Source: Variovorax sp. CF079 | Lineage (GTDB): Bacteria > Pseudomonadota > Gammaproteobacteria > Burkholderiales > Burkholderiaceae_C | DNA length: 64,000 bases | NCBI RefSeq assembly: GCF_900101545.1 | Contig: NZ_FMZU01000017.1 | Span: 62,001-126,000 of the forward strand | Direction: 5' to 3' | In this document: in pieces, positions 7,344-18,485 of the stretch | Numbering within the stretch: position 1 is the stretch's first letter | Layout of the letters: every line of letters begins with the position of its first letter | Made by a program: the position numbers and the translations under genes | Notes under the pieces: model-generated | What the model was told of the DNA's origin: nothing | What the model saw: only the letters and a program-made list of their open reading frames with translations | Databases searched by the model: none

Positions 7344-9662
7344 TCAAGGTTCAAGCGCCAGTTCCTGGCGCAGCACCTTCGCTGCCGCCACCATGTTCAC
7401 CAGCGCCGCCTCGGTCTCCGGCCAACCGCGGGTCTTCAGGCCGCAATCGGGGTTGACCCACAGGTTGCCCGGCGGCACCACCGCAGCGGCCTTGCGCATC
7501 AGGCGCAGCATTTCGTCGACGGCCGGCACGCGCGGCGAATGGATGTCGTAGACGCCCGGGCCGATCTCGTTGGGGTACTTGAACTCGCCGAAACCGCGCA
7601 GCAGCTCCATGTCGGAGCGGCTGGTCTCGATGGTGATGACGTCGGCATCCATCGCCGCGATCTCGGGCAGGACGTCGTTGAATTCCGAGTAGCACATGTG
7701 GGTGTGGATCTGCGTGCGGTCGGCCACGCCCGAGGCGCTGATGCGGAAGGCGCGCGTCGCGCTCTCGAGGTAGGCCTTCCAGCCGGCGCGGCGCAGCGGC
7801 AGGCCTTCGCGGATGGCCGGCTCGTCGATCTGAATGATGCCGATGTCGGCGCGCTCCAGGTCGACCACCTCGTCGCGGATCGCCCAGGCGATCTGCTCGG
7901 TGGTCACGCTGCGCGGCTGGTCGTCGCGCACGAAGGACCATTGCAGGATGGTGACCGGCCCGGTCAGCATGCCCTTCATCGGCCGCGCCGTGAGGCTTTG
8001 CGCATAGACGGTCCATTCGATCGTCATCGGCGCCGGGCGCGCGACGTCGCCGTAGATGACGGGCGGCTTGACGCAGCGCGAACCGTAGGACTGCACCCAG
8101 CCGTTGGCGGTGAAGGCGAAGCCGTCGAGCTGCTCGCCGAAGTACTCGACCATGTCGTTGCGCTCGGCCTCGCCGTGCACCAGCACGTCGATGTCCAGTT
8201 CTTCCTGCTTGCGCACCGCGAGCGCGATCTCGGCGCGCATCTTCTCGCGGTAGCCTGCGGCATCGAGCGCGCCGCGCTTGAAGGCGGCGCGCGCGGTGCG
8301 GATCTCGACCGTCTGCGGAAAGGAGCCGATGGTGGTGGTCGGCAGCGGCGGCAGCGTGAAGTGCGCGCGCTGTACGGCCTGGCGCACGGCGAAGGGCGAG
8401 GCACGGCTGTCGTCGCCCGCCACGCGGCGCGCGAGGCGCAATGCGACGTCGGCGCGGTGCACGCGCGGGCTGGCGCGGCGGGCAGCCACGGCGGCGCGGG
8501 CTGCCGAAAGCGCGTCCTGCACTTCGGCCTCCTTGCCGTCGAGCACGGCGCGCAGCATGCGCAGCTCGTCCAGCTTCTCCACCGCGAAGGCGAGCCAGCT
8601 CTTCAGTTCGACATCGAGCTTGTTCTCCGCCGCGAGGCTGAAAGGCACGTGCAGCAGCGAGCACGAAGGCGCGATCCACAACTCGCCCTGGTGCTTGTCC
8701 GCCACGGGCCGCAAGCGCGCGAGCGCGGCATCGGGATCGGCGCGCCAGATGTTGCGGCCGTCGACGATGCCGATCGACAGCACCTTGTGCGCCGGCAGCC
8801 AGTCGGCCACGCCGGTGAGCTCGTCGGGCGCGCGCACCGCATCGACATGCAGGCCGGCCACCGGCAGTTGGCAGGCCAGGCGCAAGTTGTCCGAGAGCGG
8901 CGAGAAGTAGGTGGCAAGCAGCAGCTTCGGCGCTCGGCGCGCGAGCTGCCAGTAGCTGCGCTCGAAGGCATGGCGCCAGGCGTCGGGCAGGTCCAGGCCG
9001 AGGATGGGCTCGTCGATCTGCACCCATTCGACGCCCTGCGCCTTGAGGCGCGCGAGCACCTGTTCGTACACTGGCAACAGCGATTCGAGCAGCGTGAAGC
9101 GGTCGAAGCCGGCCTCCTTCTCCTTGCCGAGCCAGAGAAAGCTCAGCGGCCCGAGCATCACCGCCTTGACTGCATGGCCGGCCTTCTGCGCCTCGGCCAC
9201 CTCGTCGAACAGGCGGACCGATTGCAGGCTGAAGCGCGTCGCCGGCGAGAACTCGGGCACGAGGTAGTGGTAGTTGGTGTCGAACCACTTGGTCATCTCG
9301 AGCGCGAAAGTGCCGTGCTCGGCGTGCGCGCAGCCGTGATCGTGCACCTCGTCGGCCACGCCGCGCGCCATGGAGAAATAGCGCGAGAGCTCGGGCTCGT
9401 CGCCCCGGAAGTCGAAACGCGCCGGCTCGCAGCCCAGCAGCTGGATGTGGTTGGCCACGTGATCGTAGAAGGCGAAGTCGCCCACCGTCACGAAGTCGAG
9501 GCCGGCGTCGCGCTGGGCCTGCCAGTGGCGCGCACGCAGCTCGCGGCCGACGGCTTCGAGCGCATCGCGGTCGATCTCGCCGCGCCAGTGTTGTTCGAGA
9601 GCGAGCTTGAGTTCGCGTTGTGCGCCCATGCGCGGAAGGCCGAGAGTATGGATACGTGTCAT
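7344..9662 (-). CDS. metE: cobalamin-independent methionine synthase
   Basis: 772 residues, full MetE length. The enzyme transfers the methyl group of 5-methyltetrahydropteroyl-triglutamate to homocysteine, the last step of methionine synthesis, in the cytoplasm. The N-terminal barrel begins THTLGLPRMG-like (here IHTLGLPRMGAQRELKLALE). The C-terminal barrel carries the zinc-binding set in IHTHMCYSEF, the ITIETSRSDMELL acidic segment and WVNPDCGLKTRGW. A Met biosynthesis regulator (metR) is divergent with a 70-bp gap containing a MetR box. No upstream riboswitch fits in this short leader. Confidence 0.96.
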   Translation of the reverse strand: MTRIHTLGLPRMGAQRELKLALEQHWRGEIDRDALEAVGRELRARHWQAQRDAGLDFVTVGDFAFYDHVANHIQLLGCEPARFDFRGDEPELSRYFSMARGVADEVHDHGCAHAEHGTFALEMTKWFDTNYHYLVPEFSPATRFSLQSVRLFDEVAEAQKAGHAVKAVMLGPLSFLWLGKEKEAGFDRFTLLESLLPVYEQVLARLKAQGVEWVQIDEPILGLDLPDAWRHAFERSYWQLARRAPKLLLATYFSPLSDNLRLACQLPVAGLHVDAVRAPDELTGVADWLPAHKVLSIGIVDGRNIWRADPDAALARLRPVADKHQGELWIAPSCSLLHVPFSLAAENKLDVELKSWLAFAVEKLDELRMLRAVLDGKEAEVQDALSAARAAVAARRASPRVHRADVALRLARRVAGDDSRASPFAVRQAVQRAHFTLPPLPTTTIGSFPQTVEIRTARAAFKRGALDAAGYREKMRAEIALAVRKQEELDIDVLVHGEAERNDMVEYFGEQLDGFAFTANGWVQSYGSRCVKPPVIYGDVARPAPMTIEWTVYAQSLTARPMKGMLTGPVTILQWSFVRDDQPRSVTTEQIAWAIRDEVVDLERADIGIIQIDEPAIREGLPLRRAGWKAYLESATRAFRISASGVADRTQIHTHMCYSEFNDVLPEIAAMDADVITIETSRSDMELLRGFGEFKYPNEIGPGVYDIHSPRVPAVDEMLRLMRKAAAVVPPGNLWVNPDCGLKTRGWPETEAALVNMVAAAKVLRQELALEP

Positions 9663-9720
9663 CCCCCGATGGTCGGCGTTCCTCGCCTATGATTCAAACG
9701 AAAGCTTTTGCCAGTCAACT

Positions 9721-9733
9721 TGAATTTCATTCA
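9721..9733 (+). promoter_or_regulatory. MetR box overlapping the metR start
   Basis: TGAATTTCATTCA matches the classical MetR consensus TGAA-N5-TTCA exactly. Its last base is the A of the metR ATG, so a bound MetR would block metR. The site is also 59 bp upstream of the metE start codon, a suitable place for activation of metE. Confidence 0.75.
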
Positions 9734-10659
9734 TGGCCCAGTCCATCCTCGAGATCCGCCACCTGCGCACCCTGGTGGCGCTGCGCGACACCGGCAGCCT
9801 GGTGCGCGCCGCCCAGCTGCTCAACCTCACGCAGTCGGCGCTGTCCCATCAGGTCAAGCTGCTCGAAGACCGTTACGGCGCGGCCTTGTTCGAGCGCAAG
9901 TCGGTGCCGCCGCAGTTCAGCGGCGCCGGCCTGCGCCTGCTGCAGCTTGCCGATGCCGCGTTGCCGCTGGTCGAGGAGGCGGAGCGCGACGTGTCGCGCC
10001 TGGCGCAAGGCGGCGCCGGCCAGCTTCGCATCGTGGTGGAGTGCCACACCTGCTTCGACTGGCTGATGCCGGCGATGGACGCGTTTCGCAACCGCTGGCC
10101 CGAGATCGAGCTCGACATCGTCTCGGGCTTCCATCCCGACCCGATCGCGCTGGTGCTGCAGAAACGCGCCGAGGTGGCCATCGTTTCCGAGCAGGACCCG
10201 GACGAAACCGTCGACTACCACCCCCTCTTCCGCTTCGAGATCATGGCCCTGCTGGCCAACGAGCATCCGCTCACGGCAAAGACGCATCTCACGGCCCGCC
10301 ACTTCGCCGACCAGACGCTGATCACCTACCCGGTGCCCGACGACATGCTCGACATCGTGCGTCAGGTGCTGGCGCCGGCCGGCGTCGAGCCGGCGCAGCG
10401 CCGCACCACCGAGCTCACGGTCGCGATGCTGCAGCTGGTGGCCAGCGGCCGCGGGATCGCGGCGCTGCCGCTGTGGGCGGTGCAGGGCTACCTGGACCGC
10501 GGCTACGTCACCGCCCGGCCCGTGGGCCGCAAGGGATTGACCGGCGAGCTGCACATGGCCTGCACCGCATCGACCTCGGCTCGGCCCTGGCTGGAGGATT
10601 TTGTTCGCATCACGCGCGAGAGCTGCTTCAAGAGCCTGCCGGGGATCGAGCTGCTCTGA
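9733..10659 (+). CDS. metR: LysR-type regulator of methionine synthesis
   Basis: 308 residues. An N-terminal winged helix-turn-helix (LRTLVALRDTGSLVRAAQLL, then LTQSALSHQVKLLED) leads to a periplasmic-binding-like effector domain with the MetR-typical VVECHTCFDWLMPAMDAFR. MetR uses homocysteine as co-effector and activates metE and related genes. Divergent placement from metE and an exact MetR box in between support the name. An autorepression site overlapping its own start codon is likely. It ends 6 bp from the convergent FtsH-like gene. Confidence 0.93.
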   Translation: MAQSILEIRHLRTLVALRDTGSLVRAAQLLNLTQSALSHQVKLLEDRYGAALFERKSVPPQFSGAGLRLLQLADAALPLVEEAERDVSRLAQGGAGQLRIVVECHTCFDWLMPAMDAFRNRWPEIELDIVSGFHPDPIALVLQKRAEVAIVSEQDPDETVDYHPLFRFEIMALLANEHPLTAKTHLTARHFADQTLITYPVPDDMLDIVRQVLAPAGVEPAQRRTTELTVAMLQLVASGRGIAALPLWAVQGYLDRGYVTARPVGRKGLTGELHMACTASTSARPWLEDFVRITRESCFKSLPGIELL

Positions 10660-10665
10660 GGATGC

Positions 10666-12531
<1,866 letters not shown>

Positions 12532-12695
12532 GGACGGCGGACGGGGCGCGGCATCCGACGATGGTAGGCAGCCAGGCAGCAATCGACACCGCCACAGCGG
12601 CGGCGGCGCAGCTTAAACACCGCTTGCGTGGAGTACTTCGCGGCCGGCCCGGCACCGGCGTTGCGCGCTCGCGTCAGCGCGGGCGGCGCAGCACC

Positions 12696-13589
12696 CTATT
12701 TCTTCTGCACCAGCCTGATCACACTCGAAAAATCGAGCGCTCCATTCCCAGCCAGGCTGTGCGCGGCATACAGATTGCGCGCCAGCCCGCCGAGCGGCGT
12801 GGCGGCGCGCACCGCGGCGGCGTTCTCCTGCGCGAGGCCCAGGTCCTTGAGCATCAGGTCGGTGCCGAAGCCGCCGGCATAGCCCTTGGAGGCCGGCGCG
12901 TTTTCCATCACGCCGGGCAGCGGGTTGTATTTTTCGAGCGCCCAGTTGCCGCCCGAGCTGCGCCGCATGATCTCCGACAGCACCTTGGGATCGAGCCCGT
13001 TGGCCACGCCGAGCGCGATCGCCTCGGAGGTACCGATCATCAGGATGCCGAGCAGCATGTTGTTGCAGATCTTGGCCGTCTGGCCAGCGCCCGCCTCGCC
13101 GGCATGGAAGATGTTGGCGCCCATCTTCTCCAGCACCGGGCGCGCGCGTTCAAGGTCGGCTTCGGAACCGCCGACCATGAAGGTCAGCGTGCCCGCGATC
13201 GCGCCGCCGGTGCCGCCCGAGACGGGCGCATCGATCACGGCCACGCCGCGTTTCGCGCCTGCTTCCGCCACCTTGCGCGAAGTTGCCGCGGCGATGGTGC
13301 TGCTGTCGATCACCAGCGTGCCGGCCGCGATCTTCTCCATCAGGCCGGGCTGGCCGTCGCTGCCGAGGTAGAGCGACTCCACATGCTGGCTTGCAGGCAG
13401 CATGCTGATCACCACCTCGGCGCCGGCGAGCGCGTCCACCGCCGACTTGGCGATCGGCAGTCCCTCGGCGCCGAGCTTCTTGCAGGCCTCGGCCGAAAGG
13501 TCGAAAGCGCTGAGTGCGTGGCCGGCCTTGTGCAGGTTGAGGGCCATCGGGCCGCCCATGTTGCCCAGGCCGATGAATGCGATCTTCAT
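12696..13589 (-). CDS. mmsB: 3-hydroxyisobutyrate dehydrogenase
   Basis: 297 residues from the ATG at 13589, which has GGAGAC just upstream. A longer frame would run into a palindromic repeat, so I reject it. The N-terminal Rossmann fold has the dinucleotide motif MKIAFIGLGNMGGPMALNL. DAPVSGGTGGA is the substrate loop and GAGQTAKICNNMLLG carries the catalytic lysine of beta-hydroxyacid dehydrogenases. It oxidises 3-hydroxyisobutyrate to methylmalonate semialdehyde in valine degradation. As the last gene of the mmsA-acd-hydrolase-mmsB run it is separated from the hydrolase by 91 bp that include a repeat, so expression may be partly uncoupled. Confidence 0.93.
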   Translation of the reverse strand: MKIAFIGLGNMGGPMALNLHKAGHALSAFDLSAEACKKLGAEGLPIAKSAVDALAGAEVVISMLPASQHVESLYLGSDGQPGLMEKIAAGTLVIDSSTIAAATSRKVAEAGAKRGVAVIDAPVSGGTGGAIAGTLTFMVGGSEADLERARPVLEKMGANIFHAGEAGAGQTAKICNNMLLGILMIGTSEAIALGVANGLDPKVLSEIMRRSSGGNWALEKYNPLPGVMENAPASKGYAGGFGTDLMLKDLGLAQENAAAVRAATPLGGLARNLYAAHSLAGNGALDFSSVIRLVQKK

Positions 13590-13617
13590 GTGTGTCTCCG
13601 TTTTGTGCTCTTCCCAC

Positions 13618-13657
13618 CCGTTCGGGCTGAGCTTGTCGAAGGGCTCAGGGTGAACGG
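13618..13657. repeat. REP-like palindromic repeat, short form
   Basis: Imperfect hairpin between mmsB and the hydrolase gene: outer arms CCGTTC and GAACGG, inner arms GCTGAGC and GCTCAG around TTGTCGAAG. The same core recurs at 31367-31425. Sequences with CTGAGCTTGTCGAAGG are scattered in many proteobacterial genomes and are treated as extragenic palindromes. Confidence 0.75.
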
Positions 13658-13680
13658 AGTCAGGGGTTGTTGTCATTCGC

Positions 13681-14796
13681 TCACACGAGCCCGGCGAGTT
13701 CCGGCGCCATCTCGCCGCGGACCATCAGGTGATCTTCAATGAAGGCTGGCGTGATGTCGTCCAGCGTGGCCGGGTTCCACTTCGGATTGCGGTCCTTGTC
13801 GATCAGCACGGCGCGGATGCCCTCGGCAAAGTCCTTGTGCGCGCAGAAGCCCAGCGAGGCCCAGTACTCGAGCCGGAAGACTTCGGCCAGCGACATGCGG
13901 TGCACGCGCTGCCAGAGTTCGAAGCTGAGCGCCGCCGAGCTCGGCGCGCCCTTGGCGAAGGTCTTTGCCGCGGTCTGCAGCCAAGGGTCGTCGCTTTGCA
14001 ACGCGCGCAGCCGCTTGGCGATGTCGCCCAGGTCGTCGCCGGCCATCAAGGCGTTGATGGAGTCGAAATGCTCGCGCACCTTGGAAGGCGGCAGTTCGGT
14101 GCCTTCGCCCGCACGCAGCAGGATGCGCGAGAGCGCGGCGCGATCGGCCTTGGCCTCGCCGGTCCATGTGCCTGCGGCGATCTCGTCCAGCACCTGCGCC
14201 TTGCGCTCGTGCGGCACCAGCAGGTCGGCCAGGCCGCAGAAGATGGCATCGGCTGCATTGAGGTGGGCCCCGGAGAGCGCGAGGAACAAGCCCACGCGCC
14301 CCGGCATGCGGCGCAGGAACCAGCTCCCGCCCACGTCGGGGTAGAGGCCGATGCTGATCTCGGGCATCGCGAGGCGGCTCTGGGCCGTGGCCACGCGGTG
14401 CGAGGCACCCGCCATGAGCCCGATGCCGCCGCCCATCACGATGCCGTGTCCCCAGCACAGGACGGGCTTGGGAAAGGTGTGGATCAGGTAGTCGAGCTCG
14501 TACTCCTCGGCGAAGAAACGCTCGGCGTAGGGGTTGCGTTCGGGTCCGCATTCCAGCAGCGTCTGGTAGAGCTGGCGCAGGTCGCCGCCGGCGCAGAAGG
14601 CCTTCTCGCCCGCGGCCTGCAGCAGCACGCCGGCAACGCCCGCATCCTGCGCCCACTCGCGCAGCTTCGGCGTGAGCAGCCGCACCATCGCGACCGAAAG
14701 CGCGTTGAGCGCCGCCGGCGTGTTGAGCGTCGCCACGCCGAAGCGCCGGCCGCCGGTCGTTTGGATCTCGTCGAACAGGACCACTTCATCGCTCAT
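13681..14796 (-). CDS. 3-hydroxyisobutyryl-CoA hydrolase
   Basis: 371 residues, longer than ordinary crotonases, as expected for the ECH_2 hydrolase branch. It cleaves 3-hydroxyisobutyryl-CoA to the free acid. Oxyanion-hole segments are EKAFCAGGDLRQLY and GHGIVMGGGIGLMAG, and the catalytic region is MPEISIGLYPDVGGSWFL, with the glutamate and aspartate typical of the hydrolase. The start overlaps the upstream acyl-CoA dehydrogenase stop by ATGA, a clear operon link. No separate methacrylyl-CoA hydratase is in the cluster, so that step must come from an unlinked crotonase. Confidence 0.9.
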   Translation of the reverse strand: MSDEVVLFDEIQTTGGRRFGVATLNTPAALNALSVAMVRLLTPKLREWAQDAGVAGVLLQAAGEKAFCAGGDLRQLYQTLLECGPERNPYAERFFAEEYELDYLIHTFPKPVLCWGHGIVMGGGIGLMAGASHRVATAQSRLAMPEISIGLYPDVGGSWFLRRMPGRVGLFLALSGAHLNAADAIFCGLADLLVPHERKAQVLDEIAAGTWTGEAKADRAALSRILLRAGEGTELPPSKVREHFDSINALMAGDDLGDIAKRLRALQSDDPWLQTAAKTFAKGAPSSAALSFELWQRVHRMSLAEVFRLEYWASLGFCAHKDFAEGIRAVLIDKDRNPKWNPATLDDITPAFIEDHLMVRGEMAPELAGLV

Positions 14797-15947
14797 CGGA
14801 TATCACTCTCGCCTTCCAGCAATTTGCGCGCGATGATCACGCGCATGATTTCGTTGGTGCCTTCGAGGATCTGGTGCACGCGCGTGTCGCGCACCAGCCG
14901 CTCCAGCGGGAACTCGCTCAAATAGCCGTAGCCGCCGTGCAGCTGCAGCGCGTCGTTGCAGACGTTGAAGCCGACGTCGGTCGCAAAGCGCTTGGCCATC
15001 GCACAATAGGTGCTCGCATCGGCATGCCCGGCGTCGAGCCTGCTCGCGGCCAGCCTCACCATCTGGCGCGCGGCCACCAGTTCGGTCGCCATGTCGGCCA
15101 ACTTGAACTGCAGCGCCTGGAAGCTCGCGAGCGGCTTTCCGAACTGGCTGCGTTCGTGCAGGTAGCGGCGCGACGCGTCGAGCGCGCCCTGCGCCGCGCC
15201 GACCGAGCAGGTCGCGATGTTGATGCGGCCGCCGTCCAGCCCCTTCATCGCGATGCGAAAGCCCTCGCCTTCGCTGCCGAGCAGGTGGGCGGCGGGCACG
15301 CGCACGTTGTCGAAGTTGATGGTGCGCGTGGGCTGGCTGTTCCAGCCCATCTTGTGCTCTTTCTTGCCGTAGCTGATGCCCGGCGCATCGGCGGGCACCG
15401 CGAAGGCGGAAATGCCGCCCGCACCGCCGCCGCCGGTGCGCGCCATCAGCACCAGCACGTCGGTCGAACCGGCGCCCGAGATGAAGGCCTTGCCGCCGTT
15501 GATGACGTACTCGGCGCCCTGGAGCTCGGCGCGCGTCTTCAGCGAACCGGCATCCGAGCCGGCGCCCGGTTCGGTCAGGCAGTACGAGGCCAGCTTGCGC
15601 CCGCTCGTGAGATCGGCACCCCACTGCTCGCGCACGACGGGTCCGCCCCAGGTGCCGAGCATCCAGGTCGCCATGTTGTGGATCGTGATGAAGGCCGTGG
15701 TCGACGGATCGACCGCGGCCATCTCCTCGAACACCAGCGTGGCGTCAAGGCGCGGCAGCGCCAGGCCCTCGATGCTTTCGGGCGCATAGAGGCCGCAGAA
15801 GCCGAGCTCGCCCGCCTTCGCGATGGCCTCTTTCGGGAAGATGCCTTCGGCGTCCCAGCGCGCGGCATGCGGCGCGAATTCGGCCGATGCGAATTCGCGC
15901 GCGGTCTGTGCGAAGGCCCGCTGCTCTTCGGAGAGTTCGAAGTCCAT
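14793..15947 (-). CDS. acyl-CoA dehydrogenase, probably isobutyryl-CoA specific
   Basis: 384 residues from the ATG at 15947 (MDFELSEEQRAFAQTAREFA). FAD-binding acyl-CoA dehydrogenase signatures are CLTEPGAGSDAGSLKTRA and, near the C-terminus, QLHGGYGYLSEFPLERLVRD, followed by QILEGTNEIMR. The catalytic base glutamate of the short-chain family fits the last segment. It converts isobutyryl-CoA to methacrylyl-CoA, passing electrons to ETF; an ETF-ubiquinone oxidoreductase is encoded at 58279. Isobutyryl specificity comes from the valine-pathway context. It lies 11 bp after mmsA and overlaps the hydrolase gene by 4 bp. Confidence 0.9.
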   Translation of the reverse strand: MDFELSEEQRAFAQTAREFASAEFAPHAARWDAEGIFPKEAIAKAGELGFCGLYAPESIEGLALPRLDATLVFEEMAAVDPSTTAFITIHNMATWMLGTWGGPVVREQWGADLTSGRKLASYCLTEPGAGSDAGSLKTRAELQGAEYVINGGKAFISGAGSTDVLVLMARTGGGGAGGISAFAVPADAPGISYGKKEHKMGWNSQPTRTINFDNVRVPAAHLLGSEGEGFRIAMKGLDGGRINIATCSVGAAQGALDASRRYLHERSQFGKPLASFQALQFKLADMATELVAARQMVRLAASRLDAGHADASTYCAMAKRFATDVGFNVCNDALQLHGGYGYLSEFPLERLVRDTRVHQILEGTNEIMRVIIARKLLEGESDIR

Positions 15948-15958
15948 GCGCCCTGAGA

Positions 15959-17479
15959 TTACTTCAGGCTGATGGTGGTGTTGAGCCCGTGCGCCGTGTC
16001 GTCGTCGAACCAGCGCTCCGTCACCGTCTTGGTCTGCGTGTAGAACATGATGACCTGCTTGCCATAGGGGCCGAGGTCGCCGAGTTTCGAGCCGCGCGAA
16101 CCGGTGAAGGAGAACATCGGCACCGGCACCGGGATCGGCACGTTGATGCCGACCTGCCCGACGTCGATGTCTTCCTGGAAGCGGCGCGCCGCGGCGCCCG
16201 ACTGCGTGAAGATCGCGGTGCCGTTGCCGTTCGGGTTGGCGTTGATGAGCTCGATGGCTTCGTCGATGCTCTCGGCATTGGCCAGGCACAGCACCGGGCC
16301 GAAGATCTCCTGATCGTAGATGGTCATGCCGGGCTTGACGTCGGCGAAGACCGTCGGGCCGACGAAGTTGCCCTTTTCGTAGCCGGGCACCGTGGGGTTG
16401 CGGCCGTCCAGCGCCAGCGTGGCACCGTCGGCCACGCCGCGTTCGATCAAGCCGTTGACGCGCTCGTAGGCCGCGCACGACACCAGCGGACCGACGTCCA
16501 CGCCCTTCTCGGTGCCGGCGCCGATCTTCAGCGTCTTGGCCTTCTCGACCAGTTCGGGCACCCACTTCTGCGCCTCGCCCACCAGCACCGCGACCGACAC
16601 CGCCATGCAGCGCTGCCCGGCCGCACCGAAGCTCGCGCCGGCCAGCGCATTGAGCGTCTGCTCCTTGTTGGCATCGGGCATCACGATGGCGTGGTTCTTG
16701 GCGCCCATCATGCATTGCACGCGCTTGCCGGCGAGCGTGGCGCGGTTGTAGACGTGGGTGCCGACCTTGGTCGAGCCGACGAAGGAGATCGCCTTGATGT
16801 CCTTGTGATCGCAGATCGCGTTGACCACCGCCTCGCCGCCATGCACGACGTTGAGCACGCCGGCCGGGATGCCGGCTTCGAGCGCGAGCTCGGCCAGGCG
16901 CATCGTGACCATCGGGTCCTGCTCGGAGGGCTTCAGCACGAAGGTGTTGCCGGTGACGATGGCCATCGGGAACATCCACAGCGGGATCATGGCCGGGAAG
17001 TTGAAGGGCGTGATGCCCGCGCACACGCCCAGCGGCTGCAGCAGCGTGTAGGTGTCGACGCCGTTGGCGACGTTGTTGGCCAGCTCGCCGAGCTGCAGGT
17101 TGCCGATGTTCGATGCATGCTCGACCACTTCGAGGCCGCGGAACACGTCGCCTTCGGCATCGGGCAGGGTCTTGCCCTGCTCGGCCGTGAGGATCGCGGC
17201 CAGCTCGGCCATGTTCTCGCGGATGAGTTGCTGGTACTTCAGGAAGATGCGCGCACGGGCGCCGATCGGCGTCTTGCGCCAAGTCTTGAAGGCTTCCTTC
17301 GCCGAGGCCACGGCGGCATCGACTTCGGCTTGCGTGGCGAAGGGCACGCGGGCCAGCACTTGCTGCGTGGCCGGGTTGACGATGTCGCGCCACTCGGTGG
17401 TTTTCGACTCGACGAACTTGCCGCCGATCAGCAGCTTGACGGTCGCGATCTGGGTCGCGGGTGTGGTGGTGGCGTCCAT
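15959..17479 (-). CDS. mmsA: methylmalonate-semialdehyde dehydrogenase (CoA-acylating)
   Basis: 506 residues from the ATG at 17479. An aldehyde dehydrogenase with the MmsA-type GITPFNFPAMIPLWMFPMAI, the NAD-binding ISFVGSTKVGTHVY and the catalytic cysteine in FGAAGQRCMAVSVAV. It oxidises methylmalonate semialdehyde to propionyl-CoA with NAD and CoA, the end of valine and the start of propionate metabolism. First gene of the operon, reading away from a divergent LysR gene across a 100-bp gap. The propionyl-CoA formed is the substrate of the prpC product encoded 11 kb away. Confidence 0.95.
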   Translation of the reverse strand: MDATTTPATQIATVKLLIGGKFVESKTTEWRDIVNPATQQVLARVPFATQAEVDAAVASAKEAFKTWRKTPIGARARIFLKYQQLIRENMAELAAILTAEQGKTLPDAEGDVFRGLEVVEHASNIGNLQLGELANNVANGVDTYTLLQPLGVCAGITPFNFPAMIPLWMFPMAIVTGNTFVLKPSEQDPMVTMRLAELALEAGIPAGVLNVVHGGEAVVNAICDHKDIKAISFVGSTKVGTHVYNRATLAGKRVQCMMGAKNHAIVMPDANKEQTLNALAGASFGAAGQRCMAVSVAVLVGEAQKWVPELVEKAKTLKIGAGTEKGVDVGPLVSCAAYERVNGLIERGVADGATLALDGRNPTVPGYEKGNFVGPTVFADVKPGMTIYDQEIFGPVLCLANAESIDEAIELINANPNGNGTAIFTQSGAAARRFQEDIDVGQVGINVPIPVPVPMFSFTGSRGSKLGDLGPYGKQVIMFYTQTKTVTERWFDDDTAHGLNTTISLK

Positions 17480-17528
17480 GAACTTTGTCTCCTGATGGGG
17501 TGCAGCAACCGATGCTAGCTTTGCACTT

Positions 17529-17540
17529 TTGCCATGGCAA
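17529..17540. promoter_or_regulatory. 12-bp palindrome in the mmsA/LysR divergent promoter
   Basis: TTGCCATGGCAA is a perfect palindrome, 50 bp upstream of mmsA and 40 bp upstream of the LysR start. A second inverted pair, TGCA-TAAT-TGCA, lies at 17564-17575. Both are plausible LysR-family sites; assignment is by position only. Confidence 0.45.
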
Positions 17541-17579
17541 TAGACAAATACGCACCAACGATCTGCATAATTGCAAAGC

Positions 17580-18485
17580 ATGGACTGGGACAACCTGCGC
17601 TTCTTTCTGGAGCTCGCGCGCACCGGCACGCTGGTGAGCGCTGCACGCCGGCTCGCGGTCGACCACACGACGGTGGCGCGCCGCATCCAGGCGCTCGAGA
17701 AGGAAGTCGGCAGCGCCCTCTTCTCGCGCGAGGCCGGCGGCCATCGCCTCACCGAAGCGGGCCGCCGGCTGCAACCGCAGGTGGAGGCGATGGAGAGCGC
17801 CTTTCTCGCGGTCGAGAGCGCGGCGCCCGCTTCGCGCGAGGGCCTGTCGGGCCTAGTGCGCATCGGCGCCACCGAGGGCTTCGGCACCATCGTGCTGGCG
17901 CCGAGGCTCGCGCTCTTCGCGCAACAGCACCCCAAGCTCGTGATCGACCTGCTGGCGATGCCGCGGCTGGTGCACCTGTCGCGCCGCGAGGCCGACATCG
18001 TGATCTCGCTCGAACGCCCGGCGCGCGGGCCGGTGGTGGTGACCAAGCTGACGGACTACGTGCTGCGTCTCTACGCGTCGGAGCACTACCTGGCATCGCA
18101 CAAGCCGATCGCTGCGCGCGAGGACCTGCGCGGCCACAGCTTCATCAGCTACGTGGACGACCTGCTCTTCAGCAAGGAGCTGCAGTACCTCGACGAGCTG
18201 TACCGGCCCGATTCGTTCGCGCTGCGCAGCACCAGCATCCTCGCGCAGCACCAGGCCGCCGCGGCGGGTGCCGGCATCGCGGTGCTGCCGGCCTTCATCG
18301 CCGAGCGCGACGCCTCGCTGCGCCGCGTGCTGCCGGGTGAAGCCAATTTCACGCGCACCTTCTGGATGTCGGTGGCGGCCGAGACGCGGCACCTGGCGCG
18401 CATGCAGGCCACCTGGAACTTCCTGCGCGAGACGGTGGAGGCGCAGCGCGAGGTGCTGCTGCCGGCGGATGCCGCCGCCGGCTAG
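17580..18485 (+). CDS. LysR-family regulator of the valine/isobutyrate operon
   Basis: 301 residues from the ATG at 17580. Helix-turn-helix: LRFFLELARTGTLVSAARRL, then VDHTTVARRIQALEKEVGSA. The effector domain contains VRIGATEGFGTIVLAPRLAL and the beta strand ADIVISLERPARGPVVVTKL. The HTH with DHTTVARR belongs to a LysR subgroup common near dehydrogenase genes. Divergent to mmsA, so I infer it controls that operon. Pseudomonas uses an AraC-type MmsR for the same job, so this would be a different solution. The inducer is unknown. Confidence 0.85.
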   Translation: MDWDNLRFFLELARTGTLVSAARRLAVDHTTVARRIQALEKEVGSALFSREAGGHRLTEAGRRLQPQVEAMESAFLAVESAAPASREGLSGLVRIGATEGFGTIVLAPRLALFAQQHPKLVIDLLAMPRLVHLSRREADIVISLERPARGPVVVTKLTDYVLRLYASEHYLASHKPIAAREDLRGHSFISYVDDLLFSKELQYLDELYRPDSFALRSTSILAQHQAAAAGAGIAVLPAFIAERDASLRRVLPGEANFTRTFWMSVAAETRHLARMQATWNFLRETVEAQREVLLPADAAAG

